Assembly: GCA_030152585.1 (NCBI GenBank)
Contig: JASLJC010000033.1
Coordinates: 1-10,941 of the forward strand
Length of the DNA: 10,941 nt
Source: Savagea sp.
GTDB taxonomy: Bacteria; Bacillota; Bacilli; Bacillales_A; Planococcaceae
Direction of reading: 5' to 3'
Positions 5,188 through 10,941 of this stretch are shown piece by piece. The position numbers and the translations under genes were made by a program. Below the pieces are notes generated by a model that saw only the letters and a list, made by a program, of their open reading frames with translations, did no database searches and was not told where the DNA came from. Within the stretch, counting starts at the first letter, position 1; each line of letters starts with the position of its first letter.

Positions 5188-6483
5188 TTATTGATCCATG
5201 AACCCTCGATAGTGACGCTTCACGAGTTGTGATTCGAGTTGTTTCATCGTCGTAAGTGCTACACCGACAACGATAAGTAAGCTCGTACCTCCAATTTGCG
5301 CTGACTCTGGGAGTTTGGCAAAATTAATGAAGAAGATCGGCATGATCGCTACGAATGCTAAGAAAATCGAACCGACAAATGTTAAGCGGTAAAGAGTGCT
5401 CGTTAAATAGTTTTCTGTTTGTTCACCTGGACGAATTCCTGGAATGTAAGCCCCTTGCTTTTTCAAGTTTTCTGCCATGTTTTCAGGGTTCACTTGTACG
5501 AATGCATAGAAGTACGTGAACGCTACAATTAAGATGACATAAAGGCTAAGTCCGACAGGGTTCGTATAGCTGAATAAATACAAGACTGCTTTCGTAAAAC
5601 CATTCGGTTCCATAAATCCGAACAACTGTTGTGGCAACATAAAGAATGCAACCGCAAAGATGACTGGAATTACCCCTGCAGCGTTAAGCTTTAAAGGTAA
5701 ATGTGTTTGTTGGCTTGAAAGTGTTTGACCTTGGCTCGATGTACGTTTAGCGTACTGAATCGGAATTTTACGTAACGCTTCTTGTACGTAAATAACGAAA
5801 ATCGTTACGAGTACGATGACTAACAAGATAAACGCAAGTAACGCAATATTAATAAATAAAGCATCCCCTGCATCTTGAATGTGCGTTGCGTATAATTGGT
5901 TCACAGCGTTCGGGATACCCGAAACGATACCTGCGAAGATAATAATGGAAATACCATTACCGACACCTTTCGCTGTAATCTGCTCCCCTAACCAAAGTAA
6001 AAATGCAGTACCTGCTGTTAATACGACAGCGATGACGACGTATGTCGCAACACCTGTCTGTTGAATCATTTGACCGTCAAACATACGGTTGAAACCGATT
6101 GACATAACGATCGCTTGAATGAACGCGAGTACGATTGTAAAATATCGTGTAAACTGAGCGAGTTTACGGCGTCCATATTCTCCTTGTTTTGCCCATTCGG
6201 CAAACTTCGGAACGACATCCATACGCAATAATTGCGTAATGATTGACGCTGTAATGTACGGCATAATTCCGAGGGCGAATATCGAGAATTTCGATAACGC
6301 ACCTCCACCGAACATGTCAATTAAGCCGATAAACTGGTTTGTGCTCGCCTGCAGCGCATTCGCATCGACATACGGAACGGTAATAAACGTTCCGAGTCGA
6401 AAAACGATTAGCAATAGCAGGGTGAAAATGATTTTTGACCGAATCTCTTTTACTTTAAAAAAGCCTGAGATTGTCTCAAACAT
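5188..6483 (-). CDS. secY: Protein translocase channel subunit SecY
   Basis: Central pore of the SecYEG translocon in the cytoplasmic membrane, 431 residues with about ten hydrophobic helices. The plug region GGALSKFSIFALGIMPYI is at about 59-76. Conserved cytoplasmic loops include RKIPIQYAKR (238-247), NPENMAENLKKQG (332-344) and IPGIRPGEQT (347-356), the last two near the SecA and ribosome docking loops. The pore-side helix contains GGTSLLIVVGVAL (398-410). The ATG shares its A with the rplO stop codon (TAATG), implying coupled translation; AGAGGTGG precedes it. Full length, nothing broken. Confidence 0.98.
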   Translation of the reverse strand: MFETISGFFKVKEIRSKIIFTLLLLIVFRLGTFITVPYVDANALQASTNQFIGLIDMFGGGALSKFSIFALGIMPYITASIITQLLRMDVVPKFAEWAKQGEYGRRKLAQFTRYFTIVLAFIQAIVMSIGFNRMFDGQMIQQTGVATYVVIAVVLTAGTAFLLWLGEQITAKGVGNGISIIIFAGIVSGIPNAVNQLYATHIQDAGDALFINIALLAFILLVIVLVTIFVIYVQEALRKIPIQYAKRTSSQGQTLSSQQTHLPLKLNAAGVIPVIFAVAFFMLPQQLFGFMEPNGFTKAVLYLFSYTNPVGLSLYVILIVAFTYFYAFVQVNPENMAENLKKQGAYIPGIRPGEQTENYLTSTLYRLTFVGSIFLAFVAIMPIFFINFAKLPESAQIGGTSLLIVVGVALTTMKQLESQLVKRHYRGFMDQ

Positions 6484-6926
6484 TATACCACCTCTGTTTG
6501 TCCGCCTGCTTGTTCAATCGCTTCTTTTGCTGAAGCTGAGAATTTATGAGCTTTTACAGTTAATTTTTTCTCGAGTGATCCTTCACCTAAGATTTTAATT
6601 AAAGCTGTTTTTTTGCTCACGACTCCTGTTTCAATAAGCATTTCAGGCGTTACTTCCGTGCCTTCGTCGAAACGGTTTAATACGTCTACGTTTACAACTG
6701 CATACTCTTTACGAGTTACATTTGTGAATCCACGTTTCGGTAAACGTTTGAAAAGCTGAGTTTGTCCACCTTCGAAACCAAGGCGTGCGTTACCGCCACC
6801 TGAACGTGCTTTTTGACCTTTATGTCCACGACCAGCTGTTTTACCCCAGCCTGCTCCGTGTCCACGACCAACGCGGTGACGTGATTTACGTGATCCTGCT
6901 GCTGGTTTAAGTTCGTGTAACTTCAT
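6483..6926 (-). CDS. rplO: 50S ribosomal protein L15 (uL15)
   Basis: Large-subunit assembly protein, 147 residues. Glycine- and arginine-rich N-terminal extension typical of uL15 (MKLHELKPAAGSRKSRHRVG, then GKTAGRGHKGQKARSGG), FEGGQ (51-55) and the globular end KFSASAKEAIEQAGG. An in-frame GTG three codons upstream is the end of the Shine-Dalgarno GGAGGTG; the ATG lies eight bases beyond it and gives the family N-terminus. Its stop overlaps the secY start by one base. Confidence 0.97.
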   Translation of the reverse strand: MKLHELKPAAGSRKSRHRVGRGHGAGWGKTAGRGHKGQKARSGGGNARLGFEGGQTQLFKRLPKRGFTNVTRKEYAVVNVDVLNRFDEGTEVTPEMLIETGVVSKKTALIKILGEGSLEKKLTVKAHKFSASAKEAIEQAGGQTEVV

Positions 6927-6958
6927 GTTCGGCACCTCCTTCTACTTTTATTGCTTTT

Positions 6959-7141
6959 TTACTTCTCTACTACTGTTACGAGATGGTTCACTTTGTTAAT
7001 GATCCCGCGAAGCGCTTCGTTATCTGTATGCTCTACAGATTGGTTAAGCTTACGTAAACCAAGGGCTTCGATTGAACGGCGTTGTGCCGGGCTTGCACCG
7101 ATTACGCTTTTCGTAAGGGTAATTTGAACTGTGTTCGCCAT
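6959..7141 (-). CDS. rpmD: 50S ribosomal protein L30 (uL30)
   Basis: 60-residue large-subunit protein of the short bacterial uL30 form. VQITLTKSVIGASPAQRRSI, LGLRKLNQSVEHTDNEALRG and INKVNHLVTVVE match the family across its length. ATG with AGGAGG upstream, only 14 nt after rpsE, the tightest gap between non-overlapping genes in the window. Standard place between rpsE and rplO. Confidence 0.97.
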   Translation of the reverse strand: MANTVQITLTKSVIGASPAQRRSIEALGLRKLNQSVEHTDNEALRGIINKVNHLVTVVEK

Positions 7142-7155
7142 TGTTGCTTACCTCC

Positions 7156-7659
7156 TTAGTTAAAAAGCTCTTCTAACGTTTTGCCGCGAAGTTTCGCAAC
7201 ATCTGCTGGACGTTTTAAACTATCTAAACCTTGGATAGTTGCACGCACCATGTTAATTGGCGTACTTGATCCGAGTGATTTTGATAATACGTCTGTAATA
7301 CCTACGAGCTCGAGTACCGCACGAACTGGTCCACCTGCGATAACTCCTGTACCTGAAGCAGCTGGTTTAATTAACACTTTACCTGCTCCTGAATGTCCAA
7401 TAATTTCGTGTGGAGTTGTTCCACGCGTTACTGGTACTTCAATTAAGCTCTTTTTAGCATCTTCAACTGCTTTGCGGATTGCATCAGGAATTTCCTGTGC
7501 CTTTCCAGTACCGTAGCCTACACGACCTTTTTTATCACCGACAACAACTAATGCTGTAAAGCGGAAGTTACGTCCACCTTTTACAACTTTAGCTACACGG
7601 TTAATCGTTACAACACGCTCTTCAAATTCGCTGTTTCGTTTCTTATTATTCTGACGCAT
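7156..7659 (-). CDS. rpsE: 30S ribosomal protein S5 (uS5)
   Basis: Small-subunit protein, 167 residues, at the mRNA entry site and important for decoding accuracy. It has the N-terminal dsRNA-binding fold with NRVAKVVKGGRNFRFTALVV (about 20-39, the loop whose changes cause spectinomycin resistance in other species), GYGTGKAQEIPDAI, and the C-terminal half GTGVIAGGPVRAVLEL through KLRGKTLEEL. The first 15 or so residues are variable. No other start is possible, since an in-frame TAA lies three codons upstream. Its Shine-Dalgarno is 14 nt away, longer than in neighbours. Confidence 0.97.
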   Translation of the reverse strand: MRQNNKKRNSEFEERVVTINRVAKVVKGGRNFRFTALVVVGDKKGRVGYGTGKAQEIPDAIRKAVEDAKKSLIEVPVTRGTTPHEIIGHSGAGKVLIKPAASGTGVIAGGPVRAVLELVGITDVLSKSLGSSTPINMVRATIQGLDSLKRPADVAKLRGKTLEELFN

Positions 7660-7678
7660 AGTAGTTTAGTGTCCCTCC
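7660..7678 (-). promoter_or_regulatory. rpsE ribosome binding site with a long spacer
   Basis: AGGAGG core with GGAGG at 7678-7674 followed by a 14-nt AT-rich spacer to the ATG, against the 7-12 nt of most neighbours. An in-frame TAA inside the spacer rules out a closer start. Confidence 0.6.
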
Positions 7679-7683
7679 TTCAA

Positions 7684-8046
7684 TTAGAATTGTAGTCCGT
7701 TTTCACGTGCAGCGTCTGCTAATGCTTTAACGCGACCGTGGAATACGTATCCACCGCGGTCAAATACGACCTCAGTGACTTCTTTTTCAGCTGCACGTTT
7801 TGCGATCATTTCGCCAACTTTTGCTGCTGCTTCTTTATTTGATGTAGATCCGGCTCCGAATGCTTCGTCTTTTGTAGACGCGCTTGCAATCGTTACTCCG
7901 TTTACATCGTCAATTAACTGTACTTGGATGTGTTTGTTCGAACGGAAAACGTTTAAGCGTGGGCGTTCTGGCGTACCGCTTACTTTTGTACGAACACGTC
8001 CGTGACGTTTTTTACGTACAGCGTTTTTATCTACCTTTTTAATCAT
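7684..8046 (-). CDS. rplR: 50S ribosomal protein L18 (uL18)
   Basis: Large-subunit 5S rRNA-binding protein, 120 residues, partner of L5 in the central protuberance. The Lys/Arg-rich start MIKKVDKNAVRKKRHGRVR, then GTPERPRLNVFRSNKHIQVQ, and the closing FDRGGYVFHGRVKALADAAR with GLQF at the end are diagnostic. In-frame TTG and GTG codons up to six codons upstream lie in and around the Shine-Dalgarno AAGGAG; the ATG gives the normal family length. Confidence 0.97.
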   Translation of the reverse strand: MIKKVDKNAVRKKRHGRVRTKVSGTPERPRLNVFRSNKHIQVQLIDDVNGVTIASASTKDEAFGAGSTSNKEAAAKVGEMIAKRAAEKEVTEVVFDRGGYVFHGRVKALADAARENGLQF

Positions 8047-8080
8047 TGTAGTCACTCCTTCCAAATGCTAGGTTTTAGCA

Positions 8081-8620
8081 TTATTTACCTGTCTTACCTT
8101 CTTTACGACGGATGTGCTCTCCAGCGTAACGAACACCTTTTCCTTTGTACGGCTCAGGTGGACGTACTTGACGGATGTTAGAAGCAAGAGCTCCTACACG
8201 TTCACGGCTAATTCCGCGAATAATGATTTTTGTGTTTTCAGGTACTTCAATTTCCATACCTTCTTCAGCTTCGAATTCTACAGGGTGTGAATAGCCTAAG
8301 TTAAGGACTAATTTTTTACCTTGTAATTGTGCACGGTATCCGACTCCTTCGAGTTCGAGTACTTTTTCGAATCCTGTTGAAACACCTACGATCATGTTCT
8401 CTAAAAGTGAACGTGTCGTTCCGTGCATAGCACGGTGTTTTTTAGAGTCCGATGGGCGTTGAACGACGATCGAATCCTCTGCTTTTTCTAATTTCATTTC
8501 ACTATCTAATGCTCGTGTAAGTTCCCCTTTAGGACCTTTAACCGTTACAACATTATTTGCTGCAACGTCAACTGTTACTCCTTCTGGGAACGCGATTGGA
8601 CGATCTCCAATACGTGACAT
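8081..8620 (-). CDS. rplF: 50S ribosomal protein L6 (uL6)
   Basis: Large-subunit protein near the factor-binding site, 179 residues, two repeated uL6 domains. MSRIGDRPIAFPEGV opens domain 1. Domain 2 begins around GVGYRAQ and ends in the signature RPPEPYKGKGVRYAGEHIRR with KEGKTGK. The upstream in-frame ATG (MEVQD) is embedded in the Shine-Dalgarno ATGGAGGTG, so it is rejected. Thirty nt after rpsH. Confidence 0.97.
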   Translation of the reverse strand: MSRIGDRPIAFPEGVTVDVAANNVVTVKGPKGELTRALDSEMKLEKAEDSIVVQRPSDSKKHRAMHGTTRSLLENMIVGVSTGFEKVLELEGVGYRAQLQGKKLVLNLGYSHPVEFEAEEGMEIEVPENTKIIIRGISRERVGALASNIRQVRPPEPYKGKGVRYAGEHIRRKEGKTGK

Positions 8621-8650
8621 ATCTTGCACCTCCATTCAATGTTTAACTTA

Positions 8651-9049
8651 TTACCAAACGTATGCTACTACTTCTCCACCGATTTGTTTCGCGCGTGCTT
8701 CTTTATCTGATACAACACCTTGTGATGTTGAGATAAGTGCGATACCTAAACCGTTGAATACGCGTGGTACTTCGTCTGACTTCGCGTAAACGCGGAGTCC
8801 TGGTTTAGAAATACGTTTTAAACCTGTGATTACACGTTCCTCGTTAGGACCGTATTTTAAGAAAATGCGGATGATTCCTTGCTTGTCATCTTCGATGAAC
8901 TCAGCATCACGAATAAATCCTTCATTTTTTAAGATTTCTGCAATTTGTCGTTTCATGTTTGAAGCAGGTACTTCAAGCTTTTCGTGGCGAACCATGTTCG
9001 CGTTACGAATGCGTGTAAGCATATCTGCAATTGGATCACTCATAGTCAT
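8651..9049 (-). CDS. rpsH: 30S ribosomal protein S8 (uS8)
   Basis: Small-subunit central-domain 16S rRNA binder, 132 residues. DPIADMLTRIRNANMVRHEK opens the protein, then GIIRIFLKYG and ITGLKRISKPGLRVYAK, and the invariant C-terminal RNA-binding ISTSQGVVSDKEAR ending VVAYVW. The first of two possible ATGs is 11 nt from GGAGG, the second 17 nt, so the first is used. In E. coli S8 is the spc-operon repressor by binding rplE mRNA; no such site could be confirmed here. Confidence 0.97.
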   Translation of the reverse strand: MTMSDPIADMLTRIRNANMVRHEKLEVPASNMKRQIAEILKNEGFIRDAEFIEDDKQGIIRIFLKYGPNEERVITGLKRISKPGLRVYAKSDEVPRVFNGLGIALISTSQGVVSDKEARAKQIGGEVVAYVW

Positions 9050-9081
9050 TTCACTATTTACCTCCTTCCCAATTTAGGGGA

Positions 9082-9267
9082 TTACCAGCTTGCTTTTTTG
9101 ACGCCAGGAATTTGTCCCTTATATGCTAATTCACGGAAACAAATACGGCAAAGCATAAATTTACGATAGACAGAATGTGGACGTCCACAACGTTTACAAC
9201 GTGTATATTCACGTACTTTGAACTTCTGTGGTCGTTTCTGCTTTGCAATCATTGATTTTTTAGCCAC
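9082..9267 (-). CDS. rpsN: 30S ribosomal protein S14, zinc type (uS14, type Z)
   Basis: Short zinc-binding S14, 61 residues, small-subunit head. Cys24, Cys27, Cys40 and Cys43 form the CxxC...CxxC zinc site in YTRCKRCGRP and FMLCRICF; the end GQIPGVKKASW is typical. The start codon is GTG, not ATG: the frame for MAKKSMIAK begins at 9267 with GTG seven bases after GGAGG. An ATG overlaps it by two bases in another frame and would give only a six-codon peptide. Eighteen nt after rplE. This form marks Firmicutes-type clusters. Confidence 0.97.
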   Translation of the reverse strand: MAKKSMIAKQKRPQKFKVREYTRCKRCGRPHSVYRKFMLCRICFRELAYKGQIPGVKKASW

Positions 9268-9285
9268 ATTGTCGCCTCCCTTTTA

Positions 9286-9825
9286 TTATTTTTGGAATGG
9301 CATACCGATTTGTTTTAACAGCTCATGAGCTTCCTCATCTGTTTCAGCTGTTGTTACAATCACGATATCCATACCGCGTACTTTGTTCACTTTATCGTAG
9401 TCGATTTCAGGGAAAATAAGTTGCTCACGAATCCCTAATGTGTAGTTTCCACGACCGTCGAATGCACGGTTAGATACTCCACGGAAGTCACGAACACGTG
9501 GAAGCGATACAGATACTAATTTATCTAAGAAATCGTACATGCGCTCACCACGAAGCGTTACTTTCGCTCCGATTGGCATTCCTTCACGAAGACGGAATCC
9601 AGCGATTGATTTCTTCGCTTTCGTTACGACTGGTTTTTGACCAGAAATTAAAGTTAATTCTTCAACTGCAGCATCAAGTGCTTTTGAGTTTTGAACACCA
9701 TCGCCAAGACCCATGTTGATAACAATTTTATCAACTTTTGGCACTTGCATTACTGAGCTATATTCAAACTTGCTCACAAGAGCAGGTGTAATTTCTTTTT
9801 GGAATTTCTCTTTTAAACGGCTCAT
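9286..9825 (-). CDS. rplE: 50S ribosomal protein L5 (uL5)
   Basis: 5S rRNA-binding protein of the central protuberance, 179 residues, contacts P-site tRNA and S13. Start MSRLKEKFQKEITPAL, then VDKIVINMGLGDGVQNSKAL, the loop GFRLREGMPIGAKVTLRG, PRVRDFRGVSNRAFDGRGNY and EQLIFPEIDYDKV are family marks. The ATG is 12 nt from GGAGG. No other in-frame start gives a better fit. Thirty nt after rplX. Confidence 0.97.
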   Translation of the reverse strand: MSRLKEKFQKEITPALVSKFEYSSVMQVPKVDKIVINMGLGDGVQNSKALDAAVEELTLISGQKPVVTKAKKSIAGFRLREGMPIGAKVTLRGERMYDFLDKLVSVSLPRVRDFRGVSNRAFDGRGNYTLGIREQLIFPEIDYDKVNKVRGMDIVIVTTAETDEEAHELLKQIGMPFQK

Positions 9826-9855
9826 CGTACAATAGGCCCTCCTTTCGATCGTTCA

Positions 9856-10167
9856 TTACTTATCTAGCTGTTCGCCAGATTTTTTAGCAATTCGAACTTT
9901 TTTGCCATCTACTACTTTGTAACCTACGCGAGTAGGTTCCTCTGTTTTAGGATCAAGCGGCATGACGTTAGAAACGTGGATTGCTGCCTCTTCTTCTACG
10001 ATTCCACCTTGTGGATTCATTTGGCTAGGTCCAGTATGTTTCTTCACGACGTTGACTCCTTCAACGAGAACGCGTTCTTTTTTAGGAAATGCAGCAAGGA
10101 TTACTCCTGTTTTGCCTTTATCTTTCCCAGTGATGACCATCACTTTATCACCTTTTTTAACGTGCAT
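9856..10167 (-). CDS. rplX: 50S ribosomal protein L24 (uL24)
   Basis: Assembly-initiator protein of the large subunit, 103 residues. A KOW motif sits at the N-terminus (MHVKKGDKVMVITGKDKGKT), followed by VEGVNVVKKHTGPSQMNPQG and the RVGYKV segment near the end. ATG with AAGGAGG upstream, 37 nt after rplN, the usual order. Confidence 0.97.
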   Translation of the reverse strand: MHVKKGDKVMVITGKDKGKTGVILAAFPKKERVLVEGVNVVKKHTGPSQMNPQGGIVEEEAAIHVSNVMPLDPKTEEPTRVGYKVVDGKKVRIAKKSGEQLDK

Positions 10168-10204
10168 TTGTTCGCACCTCCTTGACCTTGCACTTTCATG
10201 CGAA

Positions 10205-10573
10205 TTAAAGAACTTCTGGAGCGAGTGAAATGATTTTCATGAAGTCGTTGTCACGTAATTCACGTGCAACTGGTCCGAAAATACGCGTTCCACGTGGGCT
10301 TTTGTCATCGCGAACGATAACACATGCGTTTTCATCAAATGTGATGTATGAACCGTCGTCACGGCGAACTCCGCTCTTAGAACGAACGATTACTGCTTTC
10401 ACAACTTCACCTTTTTTAACAACGCCACCTGGTGTTGCTTTTTTAACTGAACATACAACTATATCGCCGATGTTTGCTGATTTACGACCTGTACCACCAA
10501 GTACTTTGATCGTCGAAACCTCACGTGCACCAGAGTTGTCGGCAACTTTCATACGACTCTCTTGTTGGATCAT
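10205..10573 (-). CDS. rplN: 50S ribosomal protein L14 (uL14)
   Basis: Large-subunit interface protein, 122 residues, bridges to 16S rRNA and is the docking site of the silencing factor RsfS in other bacteria. MIQQESRMKVADNSGAREV, then KATPGGVVKKGEVVKAVIVR and ARELRDNDFMKIISLAPEVL match uL14 from end to end. ATG preceded by GAGGAGG at nine bases. First gene of the spc block by convention. Confidence 0.98.
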   Translation of the reverse strand: MIQQESRMKVADNSGAREVSTIKVLGGTGRKSANIGDIVVCSVKKATPGGVVKKGEVVKAVIVRSKSGVRRDDGSYITFDENACVIVRDDKSPRGTRIFGPVARELRDNDFMKIISLAPEVL

Positions 10574-10612
10574 TTGAGGCTACCTCCTCTCGGACTTTTA
10601 TTGTTTTTTGAA

Positions 10613-10876
10613 TTAGATGATGATTGCTTCTTCTACAATCTCTACGAGGCGGAAGCGTTTTGTCGCTGATAATGGACGTGTCTCCATAATGCGAACGATA
10701 TCGCCTTCTTTTGCCGCGTTTTGCTCATCATGAGCTTTGAATTTCTTCGTATATTTTAAACGTTTACCGTATAATGCGTGTTGTTTTTGTGTTTCAACCG
10801 CTACAGTGATCGTCTTGTCCATTTTATCTGAAACAACACGTCCTGTATATACTTTTCGTTGGTTACGTTCTGTCAT
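10613..10876 (-). CDS. rpsQ: 30S ribosomal protein S17 (uS17)
   Basis: 16S rRNA-binding OB-fold protein, 87 residues. MTERNQRKVYTGRVVSDKMD, the loop GKRLKYTKKFKAHDE and GDIVRIMETRPLSATKRFRL are diagnostic. An in-frame TTG three codons upstream directly touches GGAGG and cannot be the start; the ATG is nine bases away. Eighteen nt after rpmC. Confidence 0.97.
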   Translation of the reverse strand: MTERNQRKVYTGRVVSDKMDKTITVAVETQKQHALYGKRLKYTKKFKAHDEQNAAKEGDIVRIMETRPLSATKRFRLVEIVEEAIII

Positions 10877-10894
10877 TGATAGCAACCTCCTTTA

Positions 10895-10941
10895 TCAGTT
10901 ATTTTCACTGATTTCTCTTTGACGGATGACAGTCTTCATGC
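10895..10941 (-). CDS. rpmC: 50S ribosomal protein L29 (uL29), C-terminal fragment cut by the window edge
   Basis: Only the last 14 codons and the TGA stop are inside the window, reading MKTVIRQREISENN, preceded by two bases of another codon. This matches the closing Arg-rich helix of uL29 (the family usually ends around a VRKDIARxKT segment), and the position directly before rpsQ is where rpmC is always found. The protein would be about 65 residues; the rest lies to the right. Confidence 0.85.
   Translation of the reverse strand, partial: MKTVIRQREISENN

Noticed and set aside
1..10941. Mobile elements, CRISPR arrays, tRNA or rRNA genes
   Set aside because: No long direct or terminal inverted repeats, no regularly spaced repeats, no transposase-like product and no tRNA or rRNA sequence were seen; the cluster is continuous and conserved.

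Overview
The window is one end of the large ribosomal-protein cluster (end of S10, then spc and alpha) of a low-to-moderate-GC Gram-positive bacterium. Every recognisable gene lies on the minus strand, so transcription runs from the right edge to the left edge. The order rpmC-rpsQ-rplN-rplX-rplE-rpsN-rpsH-rplF-rplR-rpsE-rpmD-rplO-secY-adk-infA-rpmJ-rpsM-rpsK-rpoA-rplQ-ecfA1-ecfA2 is that of Bacillales. A short zinc-type S14, a Cys3-Asp adenylate kinase lid, the lack of rpsD in the alpha block and the ECF transporter ATPases after rplQ all agree with this. I lean towards an Exiguobacterium-like organism, but that is inference from protein resemblance and the missing map gene.

Right to middle (10941-5148): genes for L29 (C-terminal tail only), S17, L14, L24, L5, S14, S8, L6, L18, S5, L30, L15, SecY and adenylate kinase. 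Gaps are mostly 14-39 nt, nearly all with a strong AGGAGG-type Shine-Dalgarno. rplO and secY overlap by one base. Middle (4500-4232): a 269-nt gap sits where Bacillus carries map and a small KOW-protein gene; neither is present here. Then come infA, rpmJ, rpsM, rpsK, a 109-nt hairpin-rich spacer, rpoA and rplQ.

Left (1602-1): an intrinsic terminator follows rplQ, overlapped by a candidate sigma-A promoter. A structured leader RNA of about 270 nt then precedes ecfA1 and ecfA2, the two ATPases of an energy-coupling-factor vitamin transporter; ecfA2 runs off the left edge. Most of the window is highly conserved and ordinary. The most unusual part is the ecfA1 leader: an 11-bp helix closes two inner hairpins and is mutually exclusive with a terminator hairpin and U-tract, which is the layout of a transcription attenuator or riboswitch. 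I could not assign it to a ligand class.

The genes cooperate in translation (ribosomal proteins, IF-1), transcription (RNA polymerase alpha), membrane protein export (SecY), nucleotide balance (Adk) and vitamin uptake (EcfA1/A2). Start sites were chosen by Shine-Dalgarno spacing; in several genes an in-frame GTG, TTG or ATG inside or beside the Shine-Dalgarno would give a falsely long protein.
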